Shown: positions 1-8,392, numbered from the stretch's first letter. The stretch is 64,000 bases of DNA from Streptomyces sp. HNM0574 (GCF_012726235.1 NZ_JAASAH010000012.1:62001-126000), one strand, 5' to 3'. Numbers and translations are program-made. The notes: generated by a model from the sequence alone, not told the origin.

Positions 1-406
1 CCTCCGGCGTCAGGTACGCCACGGCGCTGAACGCCTCGTCCCGGCGCCACTCGGGCGGCGCCTGCCCGCGCCGCTCCAGCCAGCGCTGCCAGCTCTCGTC
101 CTCCAGACCGCGCGCCATCGCCCCGAACTCGTCCTCCCCGGACGCGGGTCCGGGCGTCGTGAGGCGCCAGGGGCGGGCGCGGCCGCCGCTGCGCGGGGCC
201 TCCTCGATGTGCCCGTGCCGCGCGAGCTGCCGCAGGTGGAACGAGCAGAGGCCGGAGCTGTACCCGAGCCGCGCGGCCGCCTCCGTCGCCGTGACGGTGC
301 CGACCTCGGCGAACAGCTCCAGCAGCGCCGTACGCACCTCGTGCTCCGGCAGCCCGTTCAACGCGCCGTGCGCGCCCCTGCGTTCGTCCTCAGCGTCTTC
401 AGCCAC
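1..406 (-). CDS. Winged-helix (ArsR-like) transcriptional regulator, 3' end cut by window
   Basis: Reading inward from a GTG at 404-406, the first ~60 residues form a helix-turn-helix: a leader, then LLELFAEVGTVTATEAAARL, then a recognition helix around YSSGLCSFHLRQL, then a basic wing. This pattern is typical of ArsR/PadR-like regulators. The next part (WQRWLERRG, then PPEWRRDEAFSAVAYL) resembles the C-terminal region of Streptomyces regulators that look like ArsR proteins but lack a metal site. The gene is divergent from peptide deformylase. The GTG directly abuts a TTTGCAAA element, so transcription may be leaderless or the true start may lie further in. About 135 codons are visible and the end is missing. 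The ligand is unknown. Confidence 0.75.
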   Translation of the reverse strand, partial: MAEDAEDERRGAHGALNGLPEHEVRTALLELFAEVGTVTATEAAARLGYSSGLCSFHLRQLARHGHIEEAPRSGGRARPWRLTTPGPASGEDEFGAMARGLEDESWQRWLERRGQAPPEWRRDEAFSAVAYLTPE

Positions 407-431
407 TTTGCAAACTCTGCTACTTTGCAAA
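405..431. promoter_or_regulatory. Twin TTTGCAAA operator between divergent genes
   Basis: ACTTTGCAAA occurs twice, at 405-414 and 422-431, 17 bases apart. The TTTGCAAA core is a perfect palindrome. The pair lies between the divergent regulator and deformylase genes and touches the regulator's start codon. This arrangement is typical of an autoregulatory operator for a dimeric winged-helix protein. Binding by the adjacent regulator is inferred. Confidence 0.6.
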
Positions 432-469
432 GCCGTTGGCAAGGTGTGAGCGGAACGAGGGAGAGCGCG

Positions 470-1117
470 ATGTCCGTACGTCACGACCGGCGGGTCCGGG
501 TCCAGGGCCGCCCCGTCGACAGCTACCCGGACCTGGCCCCCGAGGCGGAACGGGGCACCGTGCGCCGGATCACCGTCGTCGGCGAGGAGATCCTCGCCAG
601 GCCGTGCGCCGAGGTCACCGACTTCGGCACCGAGGAACTGTGCACGCTGATCGACGACATGTTCCTCACCATGTACGCGGCCGACGGCGCCGGCCTCGCC
701 GCCAACCAGGTGGACGTCCCCCTCCGCCTGTTCGTCTACGACTGCCCGGACGACCACGGCGTCCGCCACGTCGGCCACCTCGTCAACCCCGTGCTCGAAC
801 TCCCCGACCCGGGCAGCCGCCGCCTCCTCGACGACACCGAGGGCTGCCTCTCCGTCCCCGGCGCCGGCCTGTCCGTCCCCCGCACCGACCGCGCCCTCGT
901 ACGCGGCCTCGACAAGGACGGCCGGCCCCACGTCATCGAGGGCACCGGCTACTTCGCCCGCTGCCTCCAGCACGAGACCGACCACCTGCACGGCCACACC
1001 TACCTCGACCGCCTCTCCCACCGCGACCGCAAGAACGCCCTCCGCCAGATGACCGCCCGCCACGACGAGATCCTCACCCGCCGCGCGGCCAAGGCGGCCC
1101 GGCTGAGCGGGAGTTGA
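470..1117 (+). CDS. def: Peptide deformylase
   Basis: This metalloenzyme removes the formyl group from the N-terminal methionine of new proteins. All three family motifs are present in the 215-residue product: GAGLAANQ (73-80), EGCLSVPG (124-131) and HETDH (168-172). The Cys of motif 2 and the two His of motif 3 bind the metal, and Glu169 is catalytic. The ATG at 470 was chosen because GAGGGAGAG precedes it. The frame is open further upstream, but that stretch runs through the divergent promoter. It faces a regulator across paired TTTGCAAA sites, so it may be an extra, regulated deformylase rather than the housekeeping copy. Its last 44 bases overlap the end of the opposing GNAT gene. Confidence 0.93.
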   Translation: MSVRHDRRVRVQGRPVDSYPDLAPEAERGTVRRITVVGEEILARPCAEVTDFGTEELCTLIDDMFLTMYAADGAGLAANQVDVPLRLFVYDCPDDHGVRHVGHLVNPVLELPDPGSRRLLDDTEGCLSVPGAGLSVPRTDRALVRGLDKDGRPHVIEGTGYFARCLQHETDHLHGHTYLDRLSHRDRKNALRQMTARHDEILTRRAAKAARLSGS

Positions 1118-1628
1118 CCGGACCTCCGCACAGCCGCTTGCGGTACCAGCGCTCCGCGTACGGCTCCTGATTGTGCGGCGCGGTCCGTTCGTAGCCGCTG
1201 CGTTCGTACAGTGACCACGCCTCCGCCAGGTCGCTGCGGGTGTCGAGCAGCAGGACGCGGGCGCCCAGCGCCCGGGCCGCCTCCTCGGCGGCCGCCAGCA
1301 GGACGGGGCCGCCCCCGGTGCCGCGTGCCCGCGCGTGCACGAAGAGCCGCTTCAGCTCGGCGGCCGGCCCGCCGCCGAGGAGCCGCACCCCCGCGGTACC
1401 GGCCGGCTCGCCCCCGTACCGCCCGAGCAGCAGCGTGCCGGACGGCGGAACCAGCGTGCCGTGGTCGTTCGCCGCGACGACCTCCCGCTCCAACTCCTCG
1501 GCCGGAGTGTCCCGTTCCTCGTGCAGCCGGAACCACCGGTCACTCACCTCCGTGTAGTACGCGCGCTACAACGCGAGCGCGACGGAGGAGCCGGCGGGCT
1601 CGGGCGAAACGGTCCAGTCGCTGGTCAT
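1074..1628 (-). pseudogene. GNAT acetyltransferase interrupted by an in-frame TAG
   Basis: The downstream open frame (1074-1547, GTG start lying within its own GGAGG) encodes a GNAT fold: ELKRLFVHARARGTGGG is the acetyl-CoA loop and YERSGYERTAPHN is the usual end. Reading upstream in the same frame, one TAG at 1566-1568 separates it from 20 further residues starting at an ATG at 1628 (MTSDWTVSPEPAGSSVALAL). The codons after the TAG, RAYYTEVSDRW, read as ordinary GNAT N-terminal sequence. The ancestral gene was therefore probably 184 residues, with a single base change making codon 21 a stop. A short protein from the GTG could still be made. It converges on and overlaps the deformylase gene. 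Confidence 0.7.
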
Positions 1629-1797
1629 GGCGCCATCCCAGGCCAGGGCCGCGGCGCCGGGCAAGCGGATTCCAGCAGGTTCTCCCGCTCCGTGTCCTCC
1701 GCCGGGGCCGTGACCTGGGCGCTCGGACCGCGCACCGATGAGTTTCCCGCGCCGCGCCGGTGTGTACGAGTGGGACGACTCACGGAAGGCGGGCACC

Positions 1798-2364
1798 ATG
1801 CGGAAACTGAGCTACGGCATGAACCTCACCCTGGACGGCTACATCGCCGCGCCCGGCGACGACATCGGCTGGGGCGGGACACCGAGCGACGAGCTGTTCC
1901 AGTTCTGGTCCGACCAGTTGCAGGCGACCGACGTGTCCCTGTACGGGCGCAAGCTGTGGCAGACGATGAGCTCCTACTGGCCCACCGGCGACCGGCAGCC
2001 CCACGCCACCCCGGCGCAGACCGAGTTCGCGCGCCGCTGGCGGGACATGTCGAAGGTGGTGTTCTCCTCGACGATCGCCACGGTCGACTGGAACACCCGC
2101 CTGGTCACCGGCGACGCCGTCGCCGAGATCACCCGGCTCAAGGCCGAGGACGGCGGCCCGATGGCCATCGGCGGCGCGACGCTCGCCGGGGCGGCCATGC
2201 GGGCCGGGCTGATCGACGAGTACGTGCTGGCCACCGCGCCCGTCCTGGTGGGCGGCGGCACACCGTTCTTCACCGCGCTGGACAGCTGGGTGAACCTGCA
2301 CCTGGCGGAGACCCGGACGTTCCCCGACGGCGTGATCCTGACCAGGTACGAGACGAGGCGCTGA
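1798..2364 (+). CDS. Dihydrofolate reductase family protein (RibD C-terminal-like)
   Basis: The product is 188 residues and opens with MRKLSYGMNLTLDGYIA, the hallmark of the DHFR/RibD-C superfamily of NAD(P)H-dependent reductases. Other family features are SLYGRKLWQTM, KVVFSST, GGPMAIGGATLAGAAM (nucleotide-binding loop) and DEYVLATAPVLVGGGTPFF. These stand-alone homologues are common in actinomycetes and mostly have no known substrate. The ATG at 1798 was chosen because this conserved N-terminus starts there; an in-frame ATG at 1738 would add an unrelated 20-residue extension. It is monocistronic and converges on dnaB. Confidence 0.85.
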   Translation: MRKLSYGMNLTLDGYIAAPGDDIGWGGTPSDELFQFWSDQLQATDVSLYGRKLWQTMSSYWPTGDRQPHATPAQTEFARRWRDMSKVVFSSTIATVDWNTRLVTGDAVAEITRLKAEDGGPMAIGGATLAGAAMRAGLIDEYVLATAPVLVGGGTPFFTALDSWVNLHLAETRTFPDGVILTRYETRR

Positions 2365-2398
2365 GCGTCCGTCCGGATGCGGCCGCTTCGGCGGATCC

Positions 2399-5300
2399 TT
2401 ACGTCTGCGCCATGTCCACGAAGCGCGAGTAGTGCCCCTGGAAGGCCACGGTGATCGTCGCCGTCGGACCGTTACGGTGCTTCGCCACGATCAGATCCGC
2501 CTCACCGGCCCGCGGCGACTCCTTCTCGTACGCGTCCTCGCGGTGCAACAGGATCACCATGTCGGCGTCCTGCTCGATGCTGTTGTGGATGTGGATGCCG
2601 TTGGCGACGAAGTTGTGCGTGCCCAGCACCGTGGCGTCGTAGACGTCCTGCTCGCCCAGGCTCTCGACCGAGACGATCCGGTCCCACTGGACGTCGCTGG
2701 TCGCCAGCAGTTCCAGCTCCTGGCTCTCCAGTACCTCGGCGACCCGGCCCAGGCGGCTGCGGCTGGGCGAGGACTTGTACAGCGACGAACCGCAGTACCG
2801 CATCCCCAGCTCCGCCTGGAAGGCCCTGGTGGTCACGGACTTCTCGCGCATCGCCTCGCGCACCGCGCCCCAGACCTCCTGGGGGACGGTGTCGACGTTG
2901 GTGTTCGCCACGACCTCGCGGAGCCGTTCGGAGGCCGCGACCACGTGCCGCTCCCGGTCTCCGTGCACCCCGACCTCGTCGAGGAACCGGCGCTGGTCCT
3001 CCACACCGGACACGTCCACCGACCAGCCCGGCCTGCCCTTGGTGTTGCCCACGCGTCGGACGCGGGCCCGGATGTCCACCCGCAGCATGAGCTGCTGGAC
3101 GTCGCGGGCGAGCCGCTCGCTCGTCGTCGCGTAATAGACGCGCACCGCGCCGGACTTGGCCACCGTCACCGAGCCGTCCGTCGCCCACAGGTGGCGCAGG
3201 AAGAGCCGCACCTGGTCGTCGGGCAGGCCGTGCACCTGCTGCGGCAGGAACTTCTCGTGCGAGCGCTTGCCGTACAGCCCCATGCCGTCCAGCCACTCCG
3301 CCACGGGGTTCCGGCGCCCGTGGGTGAGGTGGTGGGGCGCGGGCAGGTAGACGTGCGACCAGGCGTCCTGACGCTCCCGGCGCGGCGTGATGCCGAAGTG
3401 CTCCGCGGCCTCCTCCACCGCTCGCAGGTTCGCCTCGTCCGCGCTGGTGTAGTGCACGGGCTGGCGCGGGGCCACGCAGCCGTCGCCCAACAGGTGGGCC
3501 AGCATGACGACTTCCGCCTCCGGGAGGCGCACGGCCTGGCCGGGGGCATCCGTACGGCGCGGTACCGCGACCCGCGACCCCTCGGCCAGCTCGCCCAGCG
3601 GCGTCCAGCCGTCGTAGGTGAGGAAGGGGTGGTTCGCCGTCGCCTCGATCTCCCGGCCCGACGCCAGACGCAGCCGGAAGACCTCCTTCCGCCCGCTGGG
3701 GAAGACGTGCGTCATGGTGCGCGGGACCATGCGCAGGTTCTCGTCCAGCGACCAGACCGGAATGTCCCGGGCGCCGCTCTCCAGGAGTTCGCCCATCGTC
3801 ACCTCGGCGCCGGTGTCCGCGCGCAGGACGCGCGTACCCGCTGTGACACAGCCCGATTCCCGCAGGTCGGAGACCATCGGCTTCTTGTCGGTGCGCTGTT
3901 CGGGGCCTCGGTTCAGCTGGGAGAGGGCGATCACGGGGACCTCCAGCTCCTTGGCCAGCAGCTTGAGGTTACGGGACATGTCCGAGACCTCCTGCTGACG
4001 GCTCTCGGGCCGGCGGGAGCCGCCGGTCTGCATCAGCTGGAGGTAGTCGATGACGATCAGCTGGAGGTCGTTCCGCTGCTTCAGGCGGCGGCACTTGGCG
4101 CGGATCTCCATCATCGACAGGTTGGGCGAGTCGTCGATGTAGAGCGGCGCGTCCGTGACGCCGGGCATCTGACGCGCCAGCCGCGTCCAGTCGTCGTCCG
4201 TCATCGTCCCGGACCGCATGTGGTGCAGCGCCACCCGCGCCTCGGCGGACAACAGCCGCATCGCGATCTCGTTCCGCCCCATCTCCAGCGAGAAGATCAC
4301 ACTCGGCATCGTGTGCTTGATGGAGCAGGCGCGGGCGAAGTCCAGGGCGAGGGTGGAGTTGTGCGTGGGGACCATGGACCGGGTGGCCAGGTACAGGCGG
4401 TCCGCGTTGTCCACCTGGACGCACCGCACCGGGACGCCGGGGATCTCCCGTACGTCGGTGATGTAGCGCCGCTCCGCCTTCGGCGCCCGCTCCCGCCCGC
4501 GCTCGGCCTGTGCCCGGCGCTTGCGGTCGAGGCCGAAGACCTCGTCGGTGCAGGTGAAGTTGAGCTGGTACGCCGTCGACGTCGCCTCGCTGCGCCCCTG
4601 CACGTCGCGGGTGGCGATGCTGCACCGGTGGCCGAGGCCGACGACGAGCTCCCGCACGCTCTCGGCGAGGGCCCGGTTGGTGACGGTGAACTGGACGGAA
4701 CCGCTGTTGGTGACCGTGCCGTCGGTGTCCAGCAGTCCGGCGAGCAGTGCCCTGCGCTGCTGGGCCGAAGCACGCAGATACCGCTGCGGAATGTGCTTGT
4801 CGCCGAGCACCCCCAGCTCCCGCAGGGCGGTGAGCAGGCTGCCGTGGCGCCGGGTGCAGCTGTCGCAGCGCGGTTCGGCGAAGGGTGAGTGGCAGCGGGT
4901 GCCGCAGTCCACGCAGGTGGTGTGCGGCACGGGGTCCGAGACGCCCCGGGCCTTGCCCCCGCAGGACTGCCCGCAGGTGCGTACGTGCGCGAGCTTCGGC
5001 ACGAAGGCCGTGCCGCAGACGACGCATTCGCGCTCCAGCCGCCGCGGCGGCTCGGTCGCGAAGGCCAGGGCGTAGGTGATCGACGAGCCGACCGGCTTCG
5101 CCGTCAGCCCCTCCTCCTCGATGCGGGCGATGACCTGCGGGTCGGCGGAGGTGATCCGCGCGGCCTCGGTGTGGCCGTCGCCGAGCCAACTGCCCAGCGT
5201 GTACGGCGGAATGGGAAGCTCTGCCTCCGGCAGGTCGAGGGGGGCCGCGTTGCGGACGCTGTGGTTGATCCGTCCGTCGGCCGTGGTGCACCGCAGCGTC

Positions 5301-6382
5301 CCGGCGATCTCCTTCGTGGTGCGGACGCCCGGGGGCACGTGCGCCGAACGGCGCGAGGCGCGCGTCTCGGTGAGCCACTGGTGGTCCGCGTCCGCGACGA
5401 CCGTCGTGCCGTCGTCGAAGGTCAGCTCGTAGCAGGGGCGCTCCGTCATGACCTCGGTGGCCGCCACGACGCGGGTCGGGCGGCCGTCGGCGTCGAGGAG
5501 GAAGTCGCCCTCCCGGACCTCGCCCATCGTGGTCCAGCCGTCCGGGGTGGGGAGCGGGGTGTCGAGGGCCAGGGCCTTGCCCATCGCCGGACGTGCCGCG
5601 ATGACGATCATCTGGCCCGGGTGGAGGCCGTTGGTGAGGGCGTCGAGGTCGGTGAAGCCGGTGGGGACGCCGGTCATCTGGCCGCTGCGGGAGCCGATGG
5701 CCTCGATCTCGTCGAGGGCGCCCTCCATGATGTCGCCGAGCGGGAGGTAGTCCTCGGTGGTCCGCTGCTCGGTGACCTGGTAGATCTCCGCCTGGGCCGA
5801 GTTGACGATGTCGTCGACGTCGCCGTCGGCCGCGTATCCCATCTGCGTGATGCGGGTGCCGGCCTCGACGAGGCGGCGGAGGACGGCGCGTTCGTGGACG
5901 ATCTCCGCGTAGTACTCGGCGTTGGCCGCGGTGGGGACCGTCTGCACGAGGGAGTGCACGTACCCCGGGCCGCCGACGCGGGCGATCTCGCCGCGCTTGG
6001 TCAGCTCGGCGGTGATGGTGATGGGGTCGGCGGGCTCGCCCTTGGCGTAGAGGTCGAGGATCGCCTGGTAGACGATCTCGTGCGCGGGGCGGTAGAAGTC
6101 GTGGCCCTTGAGGACCTCGACGACGTCCGCGATGGCGTCCTTGGACAGCAGCATGCCGCCGAGCACGGACTGCTCGGCCTCCAGGTCCTGCGGGGGGACG
6201 CGTTCGAAGCCGCTGGGCTGCGCGTCACCGCCGCGGCGGTCGGAGTCGCCGCCGTTGTTGCCGCCGGAGCCGTTGCGGCGCTGGCGGGCGACGGGGAAGT
6301 CCGGCTCGGGGGGCGGCTCGGGGCCGGGATCCATCAGCCACGGATCCTCGACGTGCTCGGGCTGCTGCGTCACCCCGGCCAC
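2399..6382 (-). CDS. dnaB: Replicative DNA helicase DnaB with two inteins
   Basis: The 1,327-residue precursor contains a 498-residue DnaB split into three pieces (1-269, 676-844, 1268-1327). The N-terminal DnaB domain (DLEAEQSVLGGMLL) is followed by the RecA-like helicase core. The Walker A motif RPAMGK-STLALDF is interrupted after Lys269. Walker B lies in LIVIDYLQLMQ, and DLRESG-SIEQDADMVILLHRED is interrupted after Gly844. Both insertion points lie in residues essential for ATP hydrolysis, so the helicase should be active only after protein splicing. DnaB unwinds DNA ahead of the replisome. The promoter region upstream has several DnaA-box-like sequences. The gene is transcribed alone, divergent from the MATE gene. 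Confidence 0.95.
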   Translation of the reverse strand: MAGVTQQPEHVEDPWLMDPGPEPPPEPDFPVARQRRNGSGGNNGGDSDRRGGDAQPSGFERVPPQDLEAEQSVLGGMLLSKDAIADVVEVLKGHDFYRPAHEIVYQAILDLYAKGEPADPITITAELTKRGEIARVGGPGYVHSLVQTVPTAANAEYYAEIVHERAVLRRLVEAGTRITQMGYAADGDVDDIVNSAQAEIYQVTEQRTTEDYLPLGDIMEGALDEIEAIGSRSGQMTGVPTGFTDLDALTNGLHPGQMIVIAARPAMGKALALDTPLPTPDGWTTMGEVREGDFLLDADGRPTRVVAATEVMTERPCYELTFDDGTTVVADADHQWLTETRASRRSAHVPPGVRTTKEIAGTLRCTTADGRINHSVRNAAPLDLPEAELPIPPYTLGSWLGDGHTEAARITSADPQVIARIEEEGLTAKPVGSSITYALAFATEPPRRLERECVVCGTAFVPKLAHVRTCGQSCGGKARGVSDPVPHTTCVDCGTRCHSPFAEPRCDSCTRRHGSLLTALRELGVLGDKHIPQRYLRASAQQRRALLAGLLDTDGTVTNSGSVQFTVTNRALAESVRELVVGLGHRCSIATRDVQGRSEATSTAYQLNFTCTDEVFGLDRKRRAQAERGRERAPKAERRYITDVREIPGVPVRCVQVDNADRLYLATRSMVPTHNSTLALDFARACSIKHTMPSVIFSLEMGRNEIAMRLLSAEARVALHHMRSGTMTDDDWTRLARQMPGVTDAPLYIDDSPNLSMMEIRAKCRRLKQRNDLQLIVIDYLQLMQTGGSRRPESRQQEVSDMSRNLKLLAKELEVPVIALSQLNRGPEQRTDKKPMVSDLRESGCVTAGTRVLRADTGAEVTMGELLESGARDIPVWSLDENLRMVPRTMTHVFPSGRKEVFRLRLASGREIEATANHPFLTYDGWTPLGELAEGSRVAVPRRTDAPGQAVRLPEAEVVMLAHLLGDGCVAPRQPVHYTSADEANLRAVEEAAEHFGITPRRERQDAWSHVYLPAPHHLTHGRRNPVAEWLDGMGLYGKRSHEKFLPQQVHGLPDDQVRLFLRHLWATDGSVTVAKSGAVRVYYATTSERLARDVQQLMLRVDIRARVRRVGNTKGRPGWSVDVSGVEDQRRFLDEVGVHGDRERHVVAASERLREVVANTNVDTVPQEVWGAVREAMREKSVTTRAFQAELGMRYCGSSLYKSSPSRSRLGRVAEVLESQELELLATSDVQWDRIVSVESLGEQDVYDATVLGTHNFVANGIHIHNSIEQDADMVILLHREDAYEKESPRAGEADLIVAKHRNGPTATITVAFQGHYSRFVDMAQT
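2582..3850 (-). other. Intein 2 in DnaB (DLRESG site), class 1 with LAGLIDADG-like endonuclease
   Basis: It is 423 residues (845-1267), inserted in the conserved DLRESG|SIEQDAD motif, a site also used by cyanobacterial and Rhodothermus DnaB inteins. It starts with Cys (CVTAGTRVL), has block B ATANHPFLT with the activating His, block F VYDATVLGTHNFVANG, and ends HIHN before Ser. This is the standard class 1 layout. LAHLLGDGC and LRHLWATDGSV are the two endonuclease dodecapeptides, each with the acidic residue, so homing activity may be retained. It is unrelated at the splice-junction level to intein 1, which points to two independent invasions of one gene. Confidence 0.9.
4358..5575 (-). other. 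Intein 1 in DnaB (Walker A site), class 3 type with LAGLIDADG-like endonuclease
   Basis: It is 406 residues (270-675 of the precursor), inserted between the Walker A Lys and Ser. It begins with Ala (ALALDTPLPTPDGW) rather than Cys or Ser and ends PTHN before extein Ser. The block B region reads ADADHQW, block F has RCVQVDN and block G has PTHN. These give the Trp-Cys-Thr triplet that defines class 3 inteins, which use the block F Cys as first nucleophile. Dodecapeptide motifs LGSWLGDGH and LAGLLDTDGT mark a homing endonuclease. Inside it lie several Cys-x2-Cys pairs (CVVC, CVDC, CDSC), suggesting zinc-finger DNA binding. Start and end are exact because the flanking DnaB sequence rejoins perfectly. 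Confidence 0.9.
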
Positions 6383-6594
6383 CTCCTCCTCGTGCGGTCA
6401 CGTCGGCCGTGCGTCGCGTGGCCACGTCCGGCCGGGGCCCGACGGCCCGGCGGCATCCACGTTCCTACGGCACGGCTCTGACAAATGGGGCGCCCGATTC
6501 CGCTTACGGCGCGTCGAGCCCCCGGTGAAGTGGAGGGGAACCCAGGGCGGGCGCTGCACTACGGTAGAGCGGGGTCCGACGTCAGCCAATCTGG

Positions 6595-6684
6595 TTATCC
6601 ACAGGGTGGTGTGGACGACGGACCCGTTCCTGTGGAGAAGCTGCCGAAAGCTGTGCACGAACCGGGGGACAGTGCTGTGGAGAA
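6595..6684. promoter_or_regulatory. Cluster of DnaA-box-like sequences upstream of dnaB
   Basis: The 489 bases between dnaB and the MATE gene hold no credible gene. Within them, TTATCCACA lies at 6595-6603 on the + strand. On the - strand lie TCGTCCACA (6610-6618) and TTCTCCACA twice (6631-6639, 6676-6684). The Streptomyces DnaA consensus is TTGTCCACA, so each site matches at 8 of 9 positions, apart from the TTCTCCACA copies, which also match 8 of 9. Four sites in 90 bases suggest DnaA binding, either to control dnaB or as a titration site. Confidence 0.5.
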
Positions 6685-6871
6685 GTCCGCGCCCTCCCCG
6701 TTTCACCGCCTCTGACCTGCGGTGATGGCGGCCCGCGCCGGTGCACGGAAAAAACTCCGGAACTGGGGCCGATATCACGTCCCCAGGTGGTCGCACAGGT
6801 CTCCCAACGCTCGAACCGTAATAGACAACGGCCTCTTGTGCCTCTTACTTGTGGATGCTTGGATCGACACC

Positions 6872-8260
6872 ATGAACGGTACGAACGGCGAAACCCCGGG
6901 CGGCGCCCCGACCCGGGAATCCCAGGGCACCCGCGCCACCCGCGCGGCCGTCCGGCGGCACGACCGCGAGATCGTCTCGCTCGCGCTGCCCGCCTTCGGC
7001 GCCCTCGTCGCCGAGCCGCTCTTCGTCATGGCCGACAGCGCCATCGTCGGCCACCTCGGCACCCCGCAGCTCGCGGGCCTCGGAGTCGCCGCCGCGCTGC
7101 TCCAGACCGGCGTCAACATCTTCGTCTTCCTCGCGTACGCCACCACGGCGGCGGTCGCCCGCCGGGTCGGCGCGGGCGATCTGCCCGCCGCGATCCGGCA
7201 GGGCATGGACGGCATCTGGCTGGCGCTGCTGCTCGGCGCCGCCGTGATCGCGGTGGTGCTGCCGACGGCGCCCGCGCTCGTCGACCTGTTCGGCGCCTCG
7301 TCCACCGCGGCGCCGCACGCCGTGACGTACCTGCGGATCAGCGCCCTCGGCATCCCCGCCATGCTCGTCGTGCTCGCCGCGACGGGCGTGCTGCGCGGCC
7401 TCCAGGACACCAGGACCCCGCTGTACGTCGCCATCGGCGGCTTCACCGCGAACGGCGTGCTCAACGTCGCCCTCGTGTACGGGCTCGGCCTGGGCATCGC
7501 GGGCTCCGCCTGGGGCACGGTGATCGCCCAGTTCGGGATGGCCGCCGTCTACCTCGCCGTCGTGGTGCGCGGCGCCCGGCGGCACGGCGCCTCGCTCCGC
7601 CCGGACGCCGCGGGCATCCGCGCCTGCGCCCAGGCCGGGGTGCCGCTGCTGGTGCGGACGCTCTCGCTGCGCGCCGTGCTGATGATCGCGACGGCGGTCG
7701 CGGCGCGGCTCGGGGACGCGGACATCGCGGCGCACCAGATCACCCTCACCCTCTGGTCGCTGCTGGCCTTCGCGCTGGACGCCATCGCCATCGCCGGGCA
7801 GGCGATCATCGGCCGCTACCTCGGCGCGGGGGACGAGGCGGGGGCGCGGGCGGCCTGCCGGCGGATGGTGCAGTGGGGGATCGCCTCGGGTGTGGTGCTG
7901 GGCGCGCTGGTCGCGCTGGCCCGGCCGCTGTTCATGCCGCTGTTCACCACGGACCAGGAGGTCATCGGGCAGCTCACGACGGTGCTGCTGGTGGTGGCGG
8001 TGACGCAGCCGATCGCCGGGGTCGTCTTCGTCCTCGACGGGGTGCTGATGGGCGCGGGCGACGGGCCGTACCTGGCCGGGGCCATGCTCGTCACGCTGGC
8101 GGTGTTCGCGCCGGCCGCGCTGCTCGTGCCGGTGCTCGGCGGCGGGCTGACGGCGCTGTGGTGGACGGTCGCGGGCGTGATGATGGGCGCCAGGCTCGTC
8201 ACGCTGTGGCTGCGGGCGCGCTCGGGACGCTGGGTCGTCACGGGGGCGGTGCGGGCGTAG
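6872..8260 (+). CDS. MATE family multidrug/Na+ antiporter-type exporter
   Basis: The 462-residue protein has about twelve hydrophobic segments and the DinF-like MATE layout. It starts with REIVSLALPAFGALVAEPLF then MADSAIVGHLGTPQLAGLGVA, the signature of the first two helices. The duplicated half begins at VPLLVRTLSLRAVLMI. MATE proteins sit in the cytoplasmic membrane and expel cationic drugs or metabolites in exchange for Na+ or H+. The ATG at 6872 was preferred. The frame is open to 6722 but the extra 50 residues are not MATE-like. It is followed by a strong hairpin shared with the convergent rplI operon. Confidence 0.9.
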   Translation: MNGTNGETPGGAPTRESQGTRATRAAVRRHDREIVSLALPAFGALVAEPLFVMADSAIVGHLGTPQLAGLGVAAALLQTGVNIFVFLAYATTAAVARRVGAGDLPAAIRQGMDGIWLALLLGAAVIAVVLPTAPALVDLFGASSTAAPHAVTYLRISALGIPAMLVVLAATGVLRGLQDTRTPLYVAIGGFTANGVLNVALVYGLGLGIAGSAWGTVIAQFGMAAVYLAVVVRGARRHGASLRPDAAGIRACAQAGVPLLVRTLSLRAVLMIATAVAARLGDADIAAHQITLTLWSLLAFALDAIAIAGQAIIGRYLGAGDEAGARAACRRMVQWGIASGVVLGALVALARPLFMPLFTTDQEVIGQLTTVLLVVAVTQPIAGVVFVLDGVLMGAGDGPYLAGAMLVTLAVFAPAALLVPVLGGGLTALWWTVAGVMMGARLVTLWLRARSGRWVVTGAVRA

Positions 8261-8300
8261 GGCCCGCGGAACGCCCGCGCGCGGCACGGGAGTTGCACGA

Positions 8301-8343
8301 CAAGGGGCCGTGACCTCGCCCGAGGGCGGGTCACGGCCCCTTG
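8301..8343. terminator. Bidirectional terminator between MATE gene and rplI
   Basis: A perfect 15-base stem (CAAGGGGCCGTGACC and its complement) encloses a 13-base loop, 40 bases after the MATE stop and 50 after the rplI stop. It can serve both converging transcripts. Confidence 0.85.
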
Positions 8344-8392
8344 CCGTGTGTCGTCTGCGTCCGGGCCGGGCGCGACGATCAGGTCAGCGCGG

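Noticed and set aside
209-469. N-terminal extension of peptide deformylase to 209
   Set aside because: It would translate the divergent regulator's coding region and the operator; deformylase homology begins at 470.
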